A program made the position numbers and the translations under genes. Shown piece by piece: positions 1 to 7,982 of a stretch of DNA of 64,000 nt. The stretch is from an uncultured Parasphingopyxis sp. (GTDB lineage: Bacteria; Pseudomonadota; Alphaproteobacteria; Sphingomonadales; Sphingomonadaceae), in contig CAMYKP010000006.1 of NCBI GenBank assembly GCA_947259005.1, positions 372,001 to 436,000 of the forward strand, given 5' to 3'. How positions within the stretch are numbered: position 1 is the stretch's first letter; every line of letters starts with the position of its first letter. The notes beneath the pieces were generated by a model. The model saw nothing but the letters and a program-made list of their open reading frames with translations. It did no database searches and was not told the origin of the DNA.

Positions 1-1048
1 CGGCCCGCAATGCCGCAGCAGCGAACCCGGCGAATTCCGCCTTGATCCTCAGCGCCAGCAAGCCTGTGACACAGGCATCCAATTCCATGCAAATTTCCGC
101 ATAACTCGGCTCCGCATCGATCTGTTTCGCGCTGAACTTGCGAAAATCGCCTACCTTTGTCACCCATACACCCCGCAAATCCGCCAGTCGTTGAGCACGC
201 TCCCCAGGCCCAGCCGCCGCCCACTCAGCAATCAGATCGGCATTGGCGAGACCCGTTTTCGCAGCCCAGGCGATATTGGCTTTGGCGACGCGGCGCAGGG
301 CCAGCATGTCGAATTCACCGTCCGTGCAAGCCTCGACAATCGTGGCATCGACATCGCCCAACGGCACCTCGAGTCTGTCTTTCAGCTTGTCAGAAATCAG
401 TTCCGGCGGGCCGAGACCCATCATCGCTTCCAGATTATGCGCGCACCGCTGCAGAAAGCCTTCGGCACCTTCCTCGCCCAATCGCCGGCTCAGTTGCTGG
501 ACGTCGGCGATCATTCCATTGTCGCCCCGTTCCTCGGCCGCGACCAGCATCGCCGCCAGGGTTTCGCGCATGAGCAGCGATTGCTCGCGTCCCTCGATCG
601 GCCGGAAGCCTGGCACGATCCGCGCTTCGGCCGGAAAAGCGGCAAGCAGGCTTTGCGCAAAGGCGTGGATCGTCTGGATGCGAAGGCCGCCGCCCGTAGC
701 ATCGAGAACACGGGCGAACAGTTTGCGCGCTTCGGCGACCGCCGCCGGATCATGCGCTTCGCCCAGCGCCAACAGCTCGGCCGCCAGAAGCGGCCCCTTC
801 AGCCGCACCCAATGGGCGAGCCGCGCATGGATACGGTCCGCCATCTCCGCGGCTCCGGCCTTGGTAAAGGTAAGGCACAGGATCGAGGCGGGATCGACAC
901 CGGACAGCAGCAACCGCATCACCCGGGCGGTCAGCACCTGCGTCTTTCCGGTTCCCGCCGATGCCGACAGCCAGGCAAGCGCACCGGGATCGGAGGCTTC
1001 GCGCTGTTCGCCGGTCAGGGCGTAGAGAGGGCTGAGACGCTTACCCAT
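1..1048 (-). CDS. addA: Double-strand break repair helicase-nuclease AddA, N-terminal part (cut by window edge)
   Basis: Partner of AddB in the AddAB helicase-nuclease that resects DNA breaks for RecA-dependent recombination in the cytoplasm. About 349 codons are visible. The protein opens MGKRLSPLYALTGEQREA and soon shows the UvrD-type Walker A motif SASAGTGKT, followed by helicase motif Ia (LCLTFTKAGAAEMADRI) and TIHAFAQSLL. The ATG at 1048 overlaps the last 8 bases of addB, so the two are translationally coupled. The C-terminal helicase motifs and the nuclease domain lie outside the window. Identification rests on the UvrD motifs plus the addB neighbour. Confidence 0.93.
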   Translation of the reverse strand, partial: MGKRLSPLYALTGEQREASDPGALAWLSASAGTGKTQVLTARVMRLLLSGVDPASILCLTFTKAGAAEMADRIHARLAHWVRLKGPLLAAELLALGEAHDPAAVAEARKLFARVLDATGGGLRIQTIHAFAQSLLAAFPAEARIVPGFRPIEGREQSLLMRETLAAMLVAAEERGDNGMIADVQQLSRRLGEEGAEGFLQRCAHNLEAMMGLGPPELISDKLKDRLEVPLGDVDATIVEACTDGEFDMLALRRVAKANIAWAAKTGLANADLIAEWAAAGPGERAQRLADLRGVWVTKVGDFRKFSAKQIDAEPSYAEICMELDACVTGLLALRIKAEFAGFAAAALRA

Positions 1049-4034
1049 CACCGCGACCATACCATTCCTGCAACCGCATCAGCTGGTCATATTCCCCATA
1101 CGGCGCATATTCGGGATGGAGCTTTGCCGTGAAAGGTTCGTCACCGATCAGCCACTGTTCGGCTGCTTTCGCAAAGACCGACGCGGCATGCGCGACGAAA
1201 TTCTCCGCATTTATTTCCACATCGCCGCGTTTTCGGAACGGTTCTTTTACAAAGCCGAAGCCATCGCCATCCTTGGCGAGCGACCAATATTCGAAAACCG
1301 CCGCACGGCCCTTTACGCCGTCAAACGCGCCGCGATCCGCCAGTAATCCAAGTAAGCCGAGCTGCATCGCAAAACCCGCCTCCACAGCGGCCGGGCTGGG
1401 CGGTTGGCCGGTTTTATAGTCGACAATCGCCAAACTTCCATCGGCGAGGCGATCGATACGGTCCACCTTGCCGGTCAGTGTGACGCCCGAAATTTCCATT
1501 CGCCCATCGACCTCGGCAGCAATCGGTGAGCGACCTTGTGCCAGTTGCGCGCGTACAAGCTCGGCCATCCACTGGATCGGCTCGATCAGTCGCGGCCGCC
1601 AAAGAGAGCGCATCAGGGGATGGGCATCGCTGGCGTCGAGCAGTTTTTCCGCCCTTGCGACAAGCTTGTCGGGATCGCATTCGTCTTCGCAAAACCAGTC
1701 TTCGAGAATTTGATGCACCGCAGACCCGCGAAACGCCGGACTGGGTTCGGCATCGACCGGATCGAGCTGGGAAAGCTTCAACATTGCCTGGGCATAAAAG
1801 GCAAAGGGATCGGCCTTGAGCCTGTCCACCTTCGTCACGGAAATCTGTTTGGGGCGTTCGGCAAGCGGCGGCCTTGGTGCCGGGCGTTCTGCCGGCAAGG
1901 TTTTCCCTTCGCTCCGGTCTATCGATTGCGCCCACGCCTTGAAACGCGGAGCCCGGGTGAGCCCGCCAGTCATGGCTTCAAGGCGCAGCCAAAAGCGGCT
2001 GGCGATGGCGGGCGCGCTCGCATCACGCCGGACGCGTGTCACAAGCACCTGACGACCGCCCAGTACACTGGCGAAATCATGCGCCGAAAGGCCAATACGC
2101 CGCTCCAGCCCGGGCAGGCCGAGTTCGGCACGGAGGCGCGGGGCAAGCCATGGGTCAGGCGTGGGCAGGTTCGGCCAGATACCCTCGTTAAGCCCGCCAA
2201 GGATCATGAGGTCGGCCTGTTGCAGCCGCGCTTCGAGCACTCCCCAGATGAACAGTCTGGGATGTCCGCCCTGCGGCGGACGGATTGCGATATCCCCCAT
2301 CAGATGGCTAAGCAGAGGCGCAAGATCGGAGATTTGCGCGTCCGCCGGGCCAAGTGCAGCCTGTGCCTCACAATCACCGACAAAGCGCGCCGCCTCACGT
2401 CCCGAAGGCCCTGACCAGACGGCATCGCCGGCAAGCCGGGTCGCGGCCTCGCGAACGGCCGTGATGAGGCCGGGCAGGTCTCTGGTCTGGCGCGCGGCCT
2501 GTTCAAGCGGGGCCAGCAAGGCAACCGCTTCTTCCCACCAGGTCAAGCAGGCGGCAATGGCTGGCTTTCTATGGTCATGAGCATCTGCAAATGCCGCTCG
2601 CAGATGCGCTGTCACGGCATCAAGACCCGGTCTTGGCCGAGGGCCGCGCATGAGGATATCGAAGCGGCGCACGTCGGCGAGCCAGGAGCCACGCTCATCG
2701 CCGAAGCGGACCAGAGGATGTTTGAGAAGTGCCAGCAGCGGCACGGGCGCGAAGCCCTCGGCAGCAGCTTCGGCAAGAGCGATAAGCAATGTGCCCGGCG
2801 GCTCTTCGGCGAGCGGGCGACCGGCGGAATCATCGGCATTGATCCCCCAGCGTTTCAGATGGGCCGAAACGCGGCGAGCAAGCGCCCGGTCCGGCGTTAC
2901 GAGCGCGGCGGTGCGTCCCGGTTCCTCAACGGCCTCTCGCATGGCGATGGCGATGACTTGCGCTTCTTCTGCAGGAGTTGCGAGTTCAAGCCCGCGCACG
3001 CCCGAAAGACGGCGCTCGCGCGGGGGAAGTTCGTTCCATTTTCCGGTATAGTTTGCCGGCGCCATAGCATTGCCGATTGCCCGGGTGCGAACTGCAGGGG
3101 AATCATGCCCTCCGCCCCAGCGCCAGCGGTCGACTTCGCTGCGCGCCACGCCCATCCGGTCGAGCAGCAGCTTTAACGCAAACTGCGGATGGGTTTCGAT
3201 TGCGCGTTTGCGAAAACCGGTTTCCGGGTCCGGGTCGTGCGGACCGAGCGCCTCCCACTCCTCTTCCGGCATGGTGATATCGAGCGCCGGAAGCACGACC
3301 ATGCCATTGGCTATCCGCGATACAGTGCGCAGCACCCCGGCGACAGCGGGCGATGTCGAGGCGATACCGGCGGCCACGACAAAACCCGGCGGTGGATCTT
3401 CGCGCCAGCGCTTCGCAATGTGGTCAAGCAACCGGTTGCGGCGCTCGGCCATGTCGATCCTGCCAATCCGTTCGAGCTCTTTGGGCCATTGTTCGAGGAT
3501 CACTTCAAGCTGGTCGAGCGAGACCTGCCAGTGATGGGAGAGATCGGCCTCCACGCTCTCTGCCAGCGCCTTGGGATCGGCCTTTTCGATCAGCAGCTGG
3601 TCGAGCGTCGTGGCGAGATCGCGCGCGAGCCGCACGGCTTCGCCCGCATCGACGGGATCATCCATCCGGATGCGCACCTGCTGGACAAGGGTAGCAAGGC
3701 GCATGGTGCGTTCAAGCGGTGCGATGGCAGGCGGTACGCTTTCGCCCTCACCCATCGGATCGAGCGCGCTTCCTAATGTTTCAGTGATTTCGGGGTCGCC
3801 GATCGGAACGAGTCGAGGCAGCAGCAGGCCGGGTTCGGCGCGGCGGACAAAGGCATCCTGGATGGCGCGTGCTGTGCGGTTGGTGGGTACGAGGATTATG
3901 CCGCGAGCAAGGCCGAGGCGATCCCCATCGTTATTTTTTGGGCCATGTATTTTAAGCAGGCCTGCGGCGAGGGCATCGGCAAAGGCCCGGTGCGGCGGGA
4001 TCGTATAAACATTTGGGTGGAGGGCGTCAGCCAT
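1041..4034 (-). CDS. addB: Double-strand break repair protein AddB, alphaproteobacterial type
   Basis: Second subunit of the AddAB nuclease, 997 aa, the usual length for the alphaproteobacterial form. The C-terminus carries a RecB/Cas4-like PDDEXK nuclease: FRGSAVHQILEDWF (His and Glu of motif I) and, further on, GKVDRIDRL ... AIVDYKTGQP with the catalytic Asp and Asp-Tyr-Lys. The N-terminal half is a degenerate helicase-like region. I start at the ATG at 4034 (MADALHPNVYTIPPHRAF), which overlaps the stop of the preceding nucleotidyltransferase gene by 8 bases; the reading frame stays open 48 codons further upstream, but inside that gene. addA follows with another 8-base overlap. Confidence 0.93.
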   Translation of the reverse strand: MADALHPNVYTIPPHRAFADALAAGLLKIHGPKNNDGDRLGLARGIILVPTNRTARAIQDAFVRRAEPGLLLPRLVPIGDPEITETLGSALDPMGEGESVPPAIAPLERTMRLATLVQQVRIRMDDPVDAGEAVRLARDLATTLDQLLIEKADPKALAESVEADLSHHWQVSLDQLEVILEQWPKELERIGRIDMAERRNRLLDHIAKRWREDPPPGFVVAAGIASTSPAVAGVLRTVSRIANGMVVLPALDITMPEEEWEALGPHDPDPETGFRKRAIETHPQFALKLLLDRMGVARSEVDRWRWGGGHDSPAVRTRAIGNAMAPANYTGKWNELPPRERRLSGVRGLELATPAEEAQVIAIAMREAVEEPGRTAALVTPDRALARRVSAHLKRWGINADDSAGRPLAEEPPGTLLIALAEAAAEGFAPVPLLALLKHPLVRFGDERGSWLADVRRFDILMRGPRPRPGLDAVTAHLRAAFADAHDHRKPAIAACLTWWEEAVALLAPLEQAARQTRDLPGLITAVREAATRLAGDAVWSGPSGREAARFVGDCEAQAALGPADAQISDLAPLLSHLMGDIAIRPPQGGHPRLFIWGVLEARLQQADLMILGGLNEGIWPNLPTPDPWLAPRLRAELGLPGLERRIGLSAHDFASVLGGRQVLVTRVRRDASAPAIASRFWLRLEAMTGGLTRAPRFKAWAQSIDRSEGKTLPAERPAPRPPLAERPKQISVTKVDRLKADPFAFYAQAMLKLSQLDPVDAEPSPAFRGSAVHQILEDWFCEDECDPDKLVARAEKLLDASDAHPLMRSLWRPRLIEPIQWMAELVRAQLAQGRSPIAAEVDGRMEISGVTLTGKVDRIDRLADGSLAIVDYKTGQPPSPAAVEAGFAMQLGLLGLLADRGAFDGVKGRAAVFEYWSLAKDGDGFGFVKEPFRKRGDVEINAENFVAHAASVFAKAAEQWLIGDEPFTAKLHPEYAPYGEYDQLMRLQEWYGRGDG

Positions 4035-4788
4035 CCAGAAGCATGGCCTCTGCCTTCTTGATCGCGGGCGGCGTGCCGATATCGAACCATTGACCCTGAT
4101 GCGCGAGGCCAAAGGCACGGCCCTGTTCAATCGCCCGGTCCCAGAGGATATTGGTCGAGAAAGGCCCTGACGGCGCATCCTCGAACAAGCGTTTCGAGAC
4201 GAGCTGGATGCCCGAATAGACGAACGGTGCGATCTTGCCGCGCCCGCGCCGGGTCAATCGGCCCAGACTGTCCATATGGAAATCACCGCCGCCCTTGTGG
4301 CAGTGCGCGCGTGCCTGGGGCACGAGCAGCAACAGCACGTCCATCTTGTCGGGATTCCAGCTGGCCGCCATCAGCCGCAGCGTATCACTAGGCCCGTCGA
4401 TCCACAGCACATCGGAGTTGAGCACGAAAAAGGGATCGGCGTCGATCAGGGGGAGCGCCTTGGTCACGCCGCCGCCGGTTTCAAGCAACTCGGAGCGCTC
4501 GTCGGACACGGTGATGTTCACATCGCCCGAGCGACGCGCGACATGTGCTTCAAGCGCATCGGCCAGATAATGAACATTGACGATGGCCTTGGTAACACCC
4601 GCATCGCGCAGTCGGTCCAGCACATGATCGAGCAGCGCACGGCCCTGCACCTGGATCAGTGGCTTGGGAGTCGTTGCCGTCAGCGGCCGCATCCGCTTTC
4701 CGAGCCCGGCCGCCATGATCATCGCCGTGTCGACGGCCGGGCCTTCGGCGGATGGGCGGATCGCCAGCGGTGCGGTGAATTTGTTCAT
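4027..4788 (-). CDS. murU: Nucleotidyltransferase, probable N-acetylmuramate-1-phosphate uridylyltransferase (MurU-like)
   Basis: NDP-sugar pyrophosphorylase fold, 253 aa, with the diagnostic N-terminal loop MIMAAGLGKRMRPLT and TPKPLIQV, then LLETGGGV and FVLNSD (the metal-binding Asp region). In the Pseudomonas MurU pathway the enzyme turns MurNAc-1-phosphate into UDP-MurNAc, letting recycled cell-wall sugar bypass de novo synthesis. The gene directly before it encodes the matching kinase, with a 4-base ATGA overlap (4785-4788), which supports that role. The exact sugar substrate is inferred from the pair, not read from the sequence. Confidence 0.8.
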   Translation of the reverse strand: MNKFTAPLAIRPSAEGPAVDTAMIMAAGLGKRMRPLTATTPKPLIQVQGRALLDHVLDRLRDAGVTKAIVNVHYLADALEAHVARRSGDVNITVSDERSELLETGGGVTKALPLIDADPFFVLNSDVLWIDGPSDTLRLMAASWNPDKMDVLLLLVPQARAHCHKGGGDFHMDSLGRLTRRGRGKIAPFVYSGIQLVSKRLFEDAPSGPFSTNILWDRAIEQGRAFGLAHQGQWFDIGTPPAIKKAEAMLLDG

Positions 4789-5789
4789 CGCGGAGAACCT
4801 CCCTGCCATGCATCGGCGCGTTTGCCATTGGGAACATTGGCGGAGAACCATGCAGCGACAGGGGCGAGCGCCGGATGGCGGAGATCGCGCTCCAGATAGC
4901 GCCACACACGCGCCTGGTAGGACAGGTATCGCGACTTGCCGTCACGCTTCCACAACCGGGTGAAGATGCCAAGGATTTTCACGTTCCGCTGCGCACCGAG
5001 GATCGCATAGGCGGCGTCGAATTCGGGGCCGCAAGCAACCGGGTTCGTAACCCGGTAATGGGTCAGCATATTCTCTTCCAGTTCGCGCGGCACATCGCGT
5101 CGGGCATCCTGAAGCAGCGAGACGAGATCATAGGCCGGATGCCCGGCAAGCGCGTCCTGAAAGTCCAGCAGGCCGAGTGAACCAATCCCGTGTCGTCCCT
5201 CGAGCAGCATCAGGTTCTCGGCATGATAATCGCGCAGCACGGTTACCGGTTCTTCCAGATCAACCAGTGGGGCCAGCACTTTCTCCCAGGCCGCGTCGAA
5301 ACTGGTTTCATCGACATTGAGATTAAGCGCTGGCGCATACCATTCGGTGAATAATCCCGCCTCGCGCAGATATTCGGACATCGTATAGGCAGGAAGATCG
5401 CCGGCGCCGGACCGGTGCAGCACGCCGAGCAGCGTCACCGCATCGCGATAGATGCGCGCTTCGCTCTCAGGCGCAGCATCCACGACTTCGCGCATCCGCG
5501 CATCGCCGAAATCCTCCAGCAGGATCAGGCCCTCGTCCATGTCGGTCGCCATAATCTTGGGTGCGGCAAAGCCGAGCCGGTTCAGATGGGCGGCGACATC
5601 GATAAAGGGCTGGCTGTCTTCCTTGTCCGCAGGCGCATGCATGAGCACGGCCGTCCGCCCTGGCGCAACGATACGGAAATAGCGCCGGAATGAGGCGTCG
5701 CCCGCAAGCGGCAAAATCGCACCATCGCCCCAGCCATTGGCTGCGAGAAATTCAGGTGCGGACTCGGGATCTTTCATGCTGGTGGCCAT
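4785..5789 (-). CDS. amgK: Aminoglycoside-phosphotransferase-fold anomeric sugar kinase (AmgK-like)
   Basis: Predicted cytoplasmic kinase of 334 aa in the APH/choline-kinase fold. The N-terminal phosphate-binding stretch is AGDASFRRYFRI, and the catalytic loop appears as VLRDYHAENLMLL followed by LGLLDFQDALAGHPAYDLVSLL (Brenner-type motif and metal-binding Asp). In the AmgK/MurU pathway it phosphorylates MurNAc or GlcNAc at C1. I chose the ATG at 5789 because GGGAG sits five bases upstream; a TTG at 5801 and an ATG at 5777 are alternatives. It overlaps tsaE upstream and murU downstream. Such kinases used to be annotated generically as phosphotransferases, so substrate is an inference from context. 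Confidence 0.82.
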   Translation of the reverse strand: MATSMKDPESAPEFLAANGWGDGAILPLAGDASFRRYFRIVAPGRTAVLMHAPADKEDSQPFIDVAAHLNRLGFAAPKIMATDMDEGLILLEDFGDARMREVVDAAPESEARIYRDAVTLLGVLHRSGAGDLPAYTMSEYLREAGLFTEWYAPALNLNVDETSFDAAWEKVLAPLVDLEEPVTVLRDYHAENLMLLEGRHGIGSLGLLDFQDALAGHPAYDLVSLLQDARRDVPRELEENMLTHYRVTNPVACGPEFDAAYAILGAQRNVKILGIFTRLWKRDGKSRYLSYQARVWRYLERDLRHPALAPVAAWFSANVPNGKRADAWQGGSPR

Positions 5790-6256
5790 CTTTTCTCCCA
5801 AGCTTGCGGGACGGTTGCTGTCAAGCGCCGAGCGGTGGATTGCCCCACAGACTCTCCAACAGGCTGCGGCTCAATAGTCAGATGGAGCCTGAGCGCATCG
5901 GTCCAAAGTCCCGGCCCGAGCCGCTCCGGCCATTCGATCAACATCGCCGCATCCTGCCGCGCATCATCCAGACCCAGCTCCGCCACCTCGGCGGGATCTT
6001 CGAGTCGATAAAGGTCGACATGCCAGACCGGGATGCGGGTTTCGGGCGGTTCATATGGCTGGACGATGGCAAAGGTCGGGCTAGGCGCCTCCTCTTCGAG
6101 TCCCAGCGTCTGCAAAATACCGCGCGCGAGCGTCGTTTTTCCCGCGCCGAGATCACCATAAAGCGCAATGCAGTCCCCAGGTTGGAGCAGGCCAGCAATG
6201 CGCGCGCCAAATGCCAGCGTCGCCGCCTCGTCCGCCAATAGAATCCCCTCGCTCAT
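5774..6256 (-). CDS. tsaE: tRNA threonylcarbamoyladenosine biosynthesis ATPase TsaE
   Basis: ATPase subunit needed with TsaB and TsaD to make t6A at position 37 of ANN-decoding tRNAs. The 160-aa product is family length and carries the Walker A motif GDLGAGKTTLARGIL, then SPTFAIVQPYE and HVDLYRLEDPAE, the typical TsaE signature. The start MSEGILLADEAATL at 6256 gives the standard length; the frame is open further upstream but without family similarity. It is the first gene of the tsaE-amgK-murU-addB-addA run. An order like divL-tsaE-kinase-murU-addB-addA is usual in related genomes; here a plus-strand gene separates divL. Confidence 0.92.
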   Translation of the reverse strand: MSEGILLADEAATLAFGARIAGLLQPGDCIALYGDLGAGKTTLARGILQTLGLEEEAPSPTFAIVQPYEPPETRIPVWHVDLYRLEDPAEVAELGLDDARQDAAMLIEWPERLGPGLWTDALRLHLTIEPQPVGESVGQSTARRLTATVPQAWEKRWPPA

Positions 6257-6384
6257 ACCCGTGAGCGATAAAGCGCGCAGAGGCTGATGGGAAGCACAGC
6301 CGGGCATGGGGTGCCATGAATATTGGGGCGTGCTCACCGTAAATCTGTCTAGTATTCAGGTAAATAGTGCCGTATTCTGTATGC

Positions 6385-7953
6385 ATGCCATTGTTCGAGA
6401 TTGACGCCGCCACCGCACTGGAAACCTATAAGGGCAACGCAACCGCCAAATGGCCGTTGCGCGGCGGCGAAAATCGGCTGACACCCATTGCCAAGCCGAG
6501 ACTGCAGCCCAGCTTCACGCTCGAACCCGGCGAAACCATATTCACCATCGGCTCCTGCTTTGCTCGCAATGTCGAACGCGAACTGGGTGCGCGGGGGTTT
6601 GTCCTTCCGGCTATTGAAGTCATCAAGGCGGACCCGGACTTCGCAACCGTCGGCACGGACATACTCAATAATTATGGAACGCCCTCAATCTTTAACGAGA
6701 TACACTGGGCCCTGGAGCGCGATTATCGCCCCGAAGAATGTTTCTACCCCGTGGGCGACAAGTGGGTGGACATGCACCTGCGCAGCGAATTACGCCCCAA
6801 GGACCGGGAAACTGTCGAGAACAGGCGCGCGGCAATCACGGCAGCCTATCGGAAAATTCCCGAATGCCGGGTCATCATCATCACGTTGGGGCTGTCGGAA
6901 GTCTGGTTCGACAAGGAAACCGGCACCTATCTCAATGCGCCGCCGCGTCGGGGCATGCTTCGCAGCACGCCTGAGCGCTTCGCCCTGCACATTCTTTCTC
7001 ATGCCGAGGCACATGGTTTCCTGCACAAGGCCATGCAGCTCATCAAAGCACATGGCCGCGATGATGTACGCGTTGTGATGACGGTTTCCCCCGTCCCTCT
7101 CACAGCGACCTATCGCGACATGGATGTGATGGAGGCCAACTGCTATTCCAAATCGGTTCTGCGCGCGGTTGCCGAACAGATCCGCTCGGAGTTCGATTTC
7201 GTCGACTATTACCCAAGCTATGAAAGCATCACCCTGTCCGAGCGCAGTGTCGCATGGCGGGAAGACGAAACCCATGTCACGCATGAGATCGTCGGCGTGA
7301 ATATCGGGCGCATGGTAGCGGCCTATTCGGACAGCGAAGAAGTGACGGCGGACTATCTGCGCGACAAGATCGCCACGCTGAAACCCGGTCCGTTGTTCAT
7401 GCTGCTAACCGATCACACGGATCTTCTGGACACGCCGGACCTCGCTGCTGCTTATGCTGAGGCCGCGATTAACACCGGACATTTCGACATCGCCGCCAAG
7501 TGGATCGACAAGGCCGACGATGATACCGGATTCCTGGCAGCATCTGTTGCACTGCACGAGGGCAAAGAGGCTGTCTCTCTGTTCAAAAGCCCGCCAGTTA
7601 ATCGCAACGCACGCTCCCGCTACTACCGGACAAAGATCACCGCCCACATCCGTGCTGGAGACAGGCCGGGGGCGGACGAAACCCTGCAGGAATGGACCGC
7701 GTTTACGGGCAGGAATTTTGAACCCTATCGGGCAATGGCTTCCGCCTTGCGAGAACAGGGCAGCGATGATGCCGAGCGTTTCTACGAAAAGGCTATGGAG
7801 ATGTCGCACGGACACCCGAGGGTCCGCCTGGACTATGCTGAATGCCTTGTGGAGCAAGGGCGACGCGATGAAGCCAGGGAACTTGCCGAACCAGTAAAGA
7901 TCGATTCCGCCGCAACCCGCCGCCGCGTCGAACGCATTATGGAAGCTGTGTGA
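6385..7953 (+). CDS. GSCFA-domain protein with C-terminal TPR-like region
   Basis: 522 aa with the family-naming motif GSCFA at residues 56-60 (TIFTIGSCFARNVERELG). GSCFA proteins form a small family distantly like SGNH/GDSL hydrolases, and no substrate is established for most of them. The region up to about residue 320 holds conserved-looking blocks such as VIIITLGLSEVWFD and MTVSPVPLTATYRD. From about 350 the sequence becomes alpha-helical and repeat-like (AAYAEAAINTGHFDIAAKWI, YEKAMEMSHGHPRVRLDYAE), resembling TPR repeats. ATG 6385 is preferred over an in-frame GTG at 6367. There is no signal peptide. The gene is transcribed against both flanking minus-strand blocks and has only about 30 bases at its 3' end. 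Confidence 0.8.
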   Translation: MPLFEIDAATALETYKGNATAKWPLRGGENRLTPIAKPRLQPSFTLEPGETIFTIGSCFARNVERELGARGFVLPAIEVIKADPDFATVGTDILNNYGTPSIFNEIHWALERDYRPEECFYPVGDKWVDMHLRSELRPKDRETVENRRAAITAAYRKIPECRVIIITLGLSEVWFDKETGTYLNAPPRRGMLRSTPERFALHILSHAEAHGFLHKAMQLIKAHGRDDVRVVMTVSPVPLTATYRDMDVMEANCYSKSVLRAVAEQIRSEFDFVDYYPSYESITLSERSVAWREDETHVTHEIVGVNIGRMVAAYSDSEEVTADYLRDKIATLKPGPLFMLLTDHTDLLDTPDLAAAYAEAAINTGHFDIAAKWIDKADDDTGFLAASVALHEGKEAVSLFKSPPVNRNARSRYYRTKITAHIRAGDRPGADETLQEWTAFTGRNFEPYRAMASALREQGSDDAERFYEKAMEMSHGHPRVRLDYAECLVEQGRRDEARELAEPVKIDSAATRRRVERIMEAV

Positions 7954-7982
7954 TTATAAAGCCTTGAGCGTGGCAGTGCCGC

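Noticed and set aside
191..1132. Long plus-strand open frame of 313 codons
   Set aside because: It is the antisense shadow of addA; composition is Arg/His/Gln-rich without domains, and the minus-strand frame has clear UvrD motifs.
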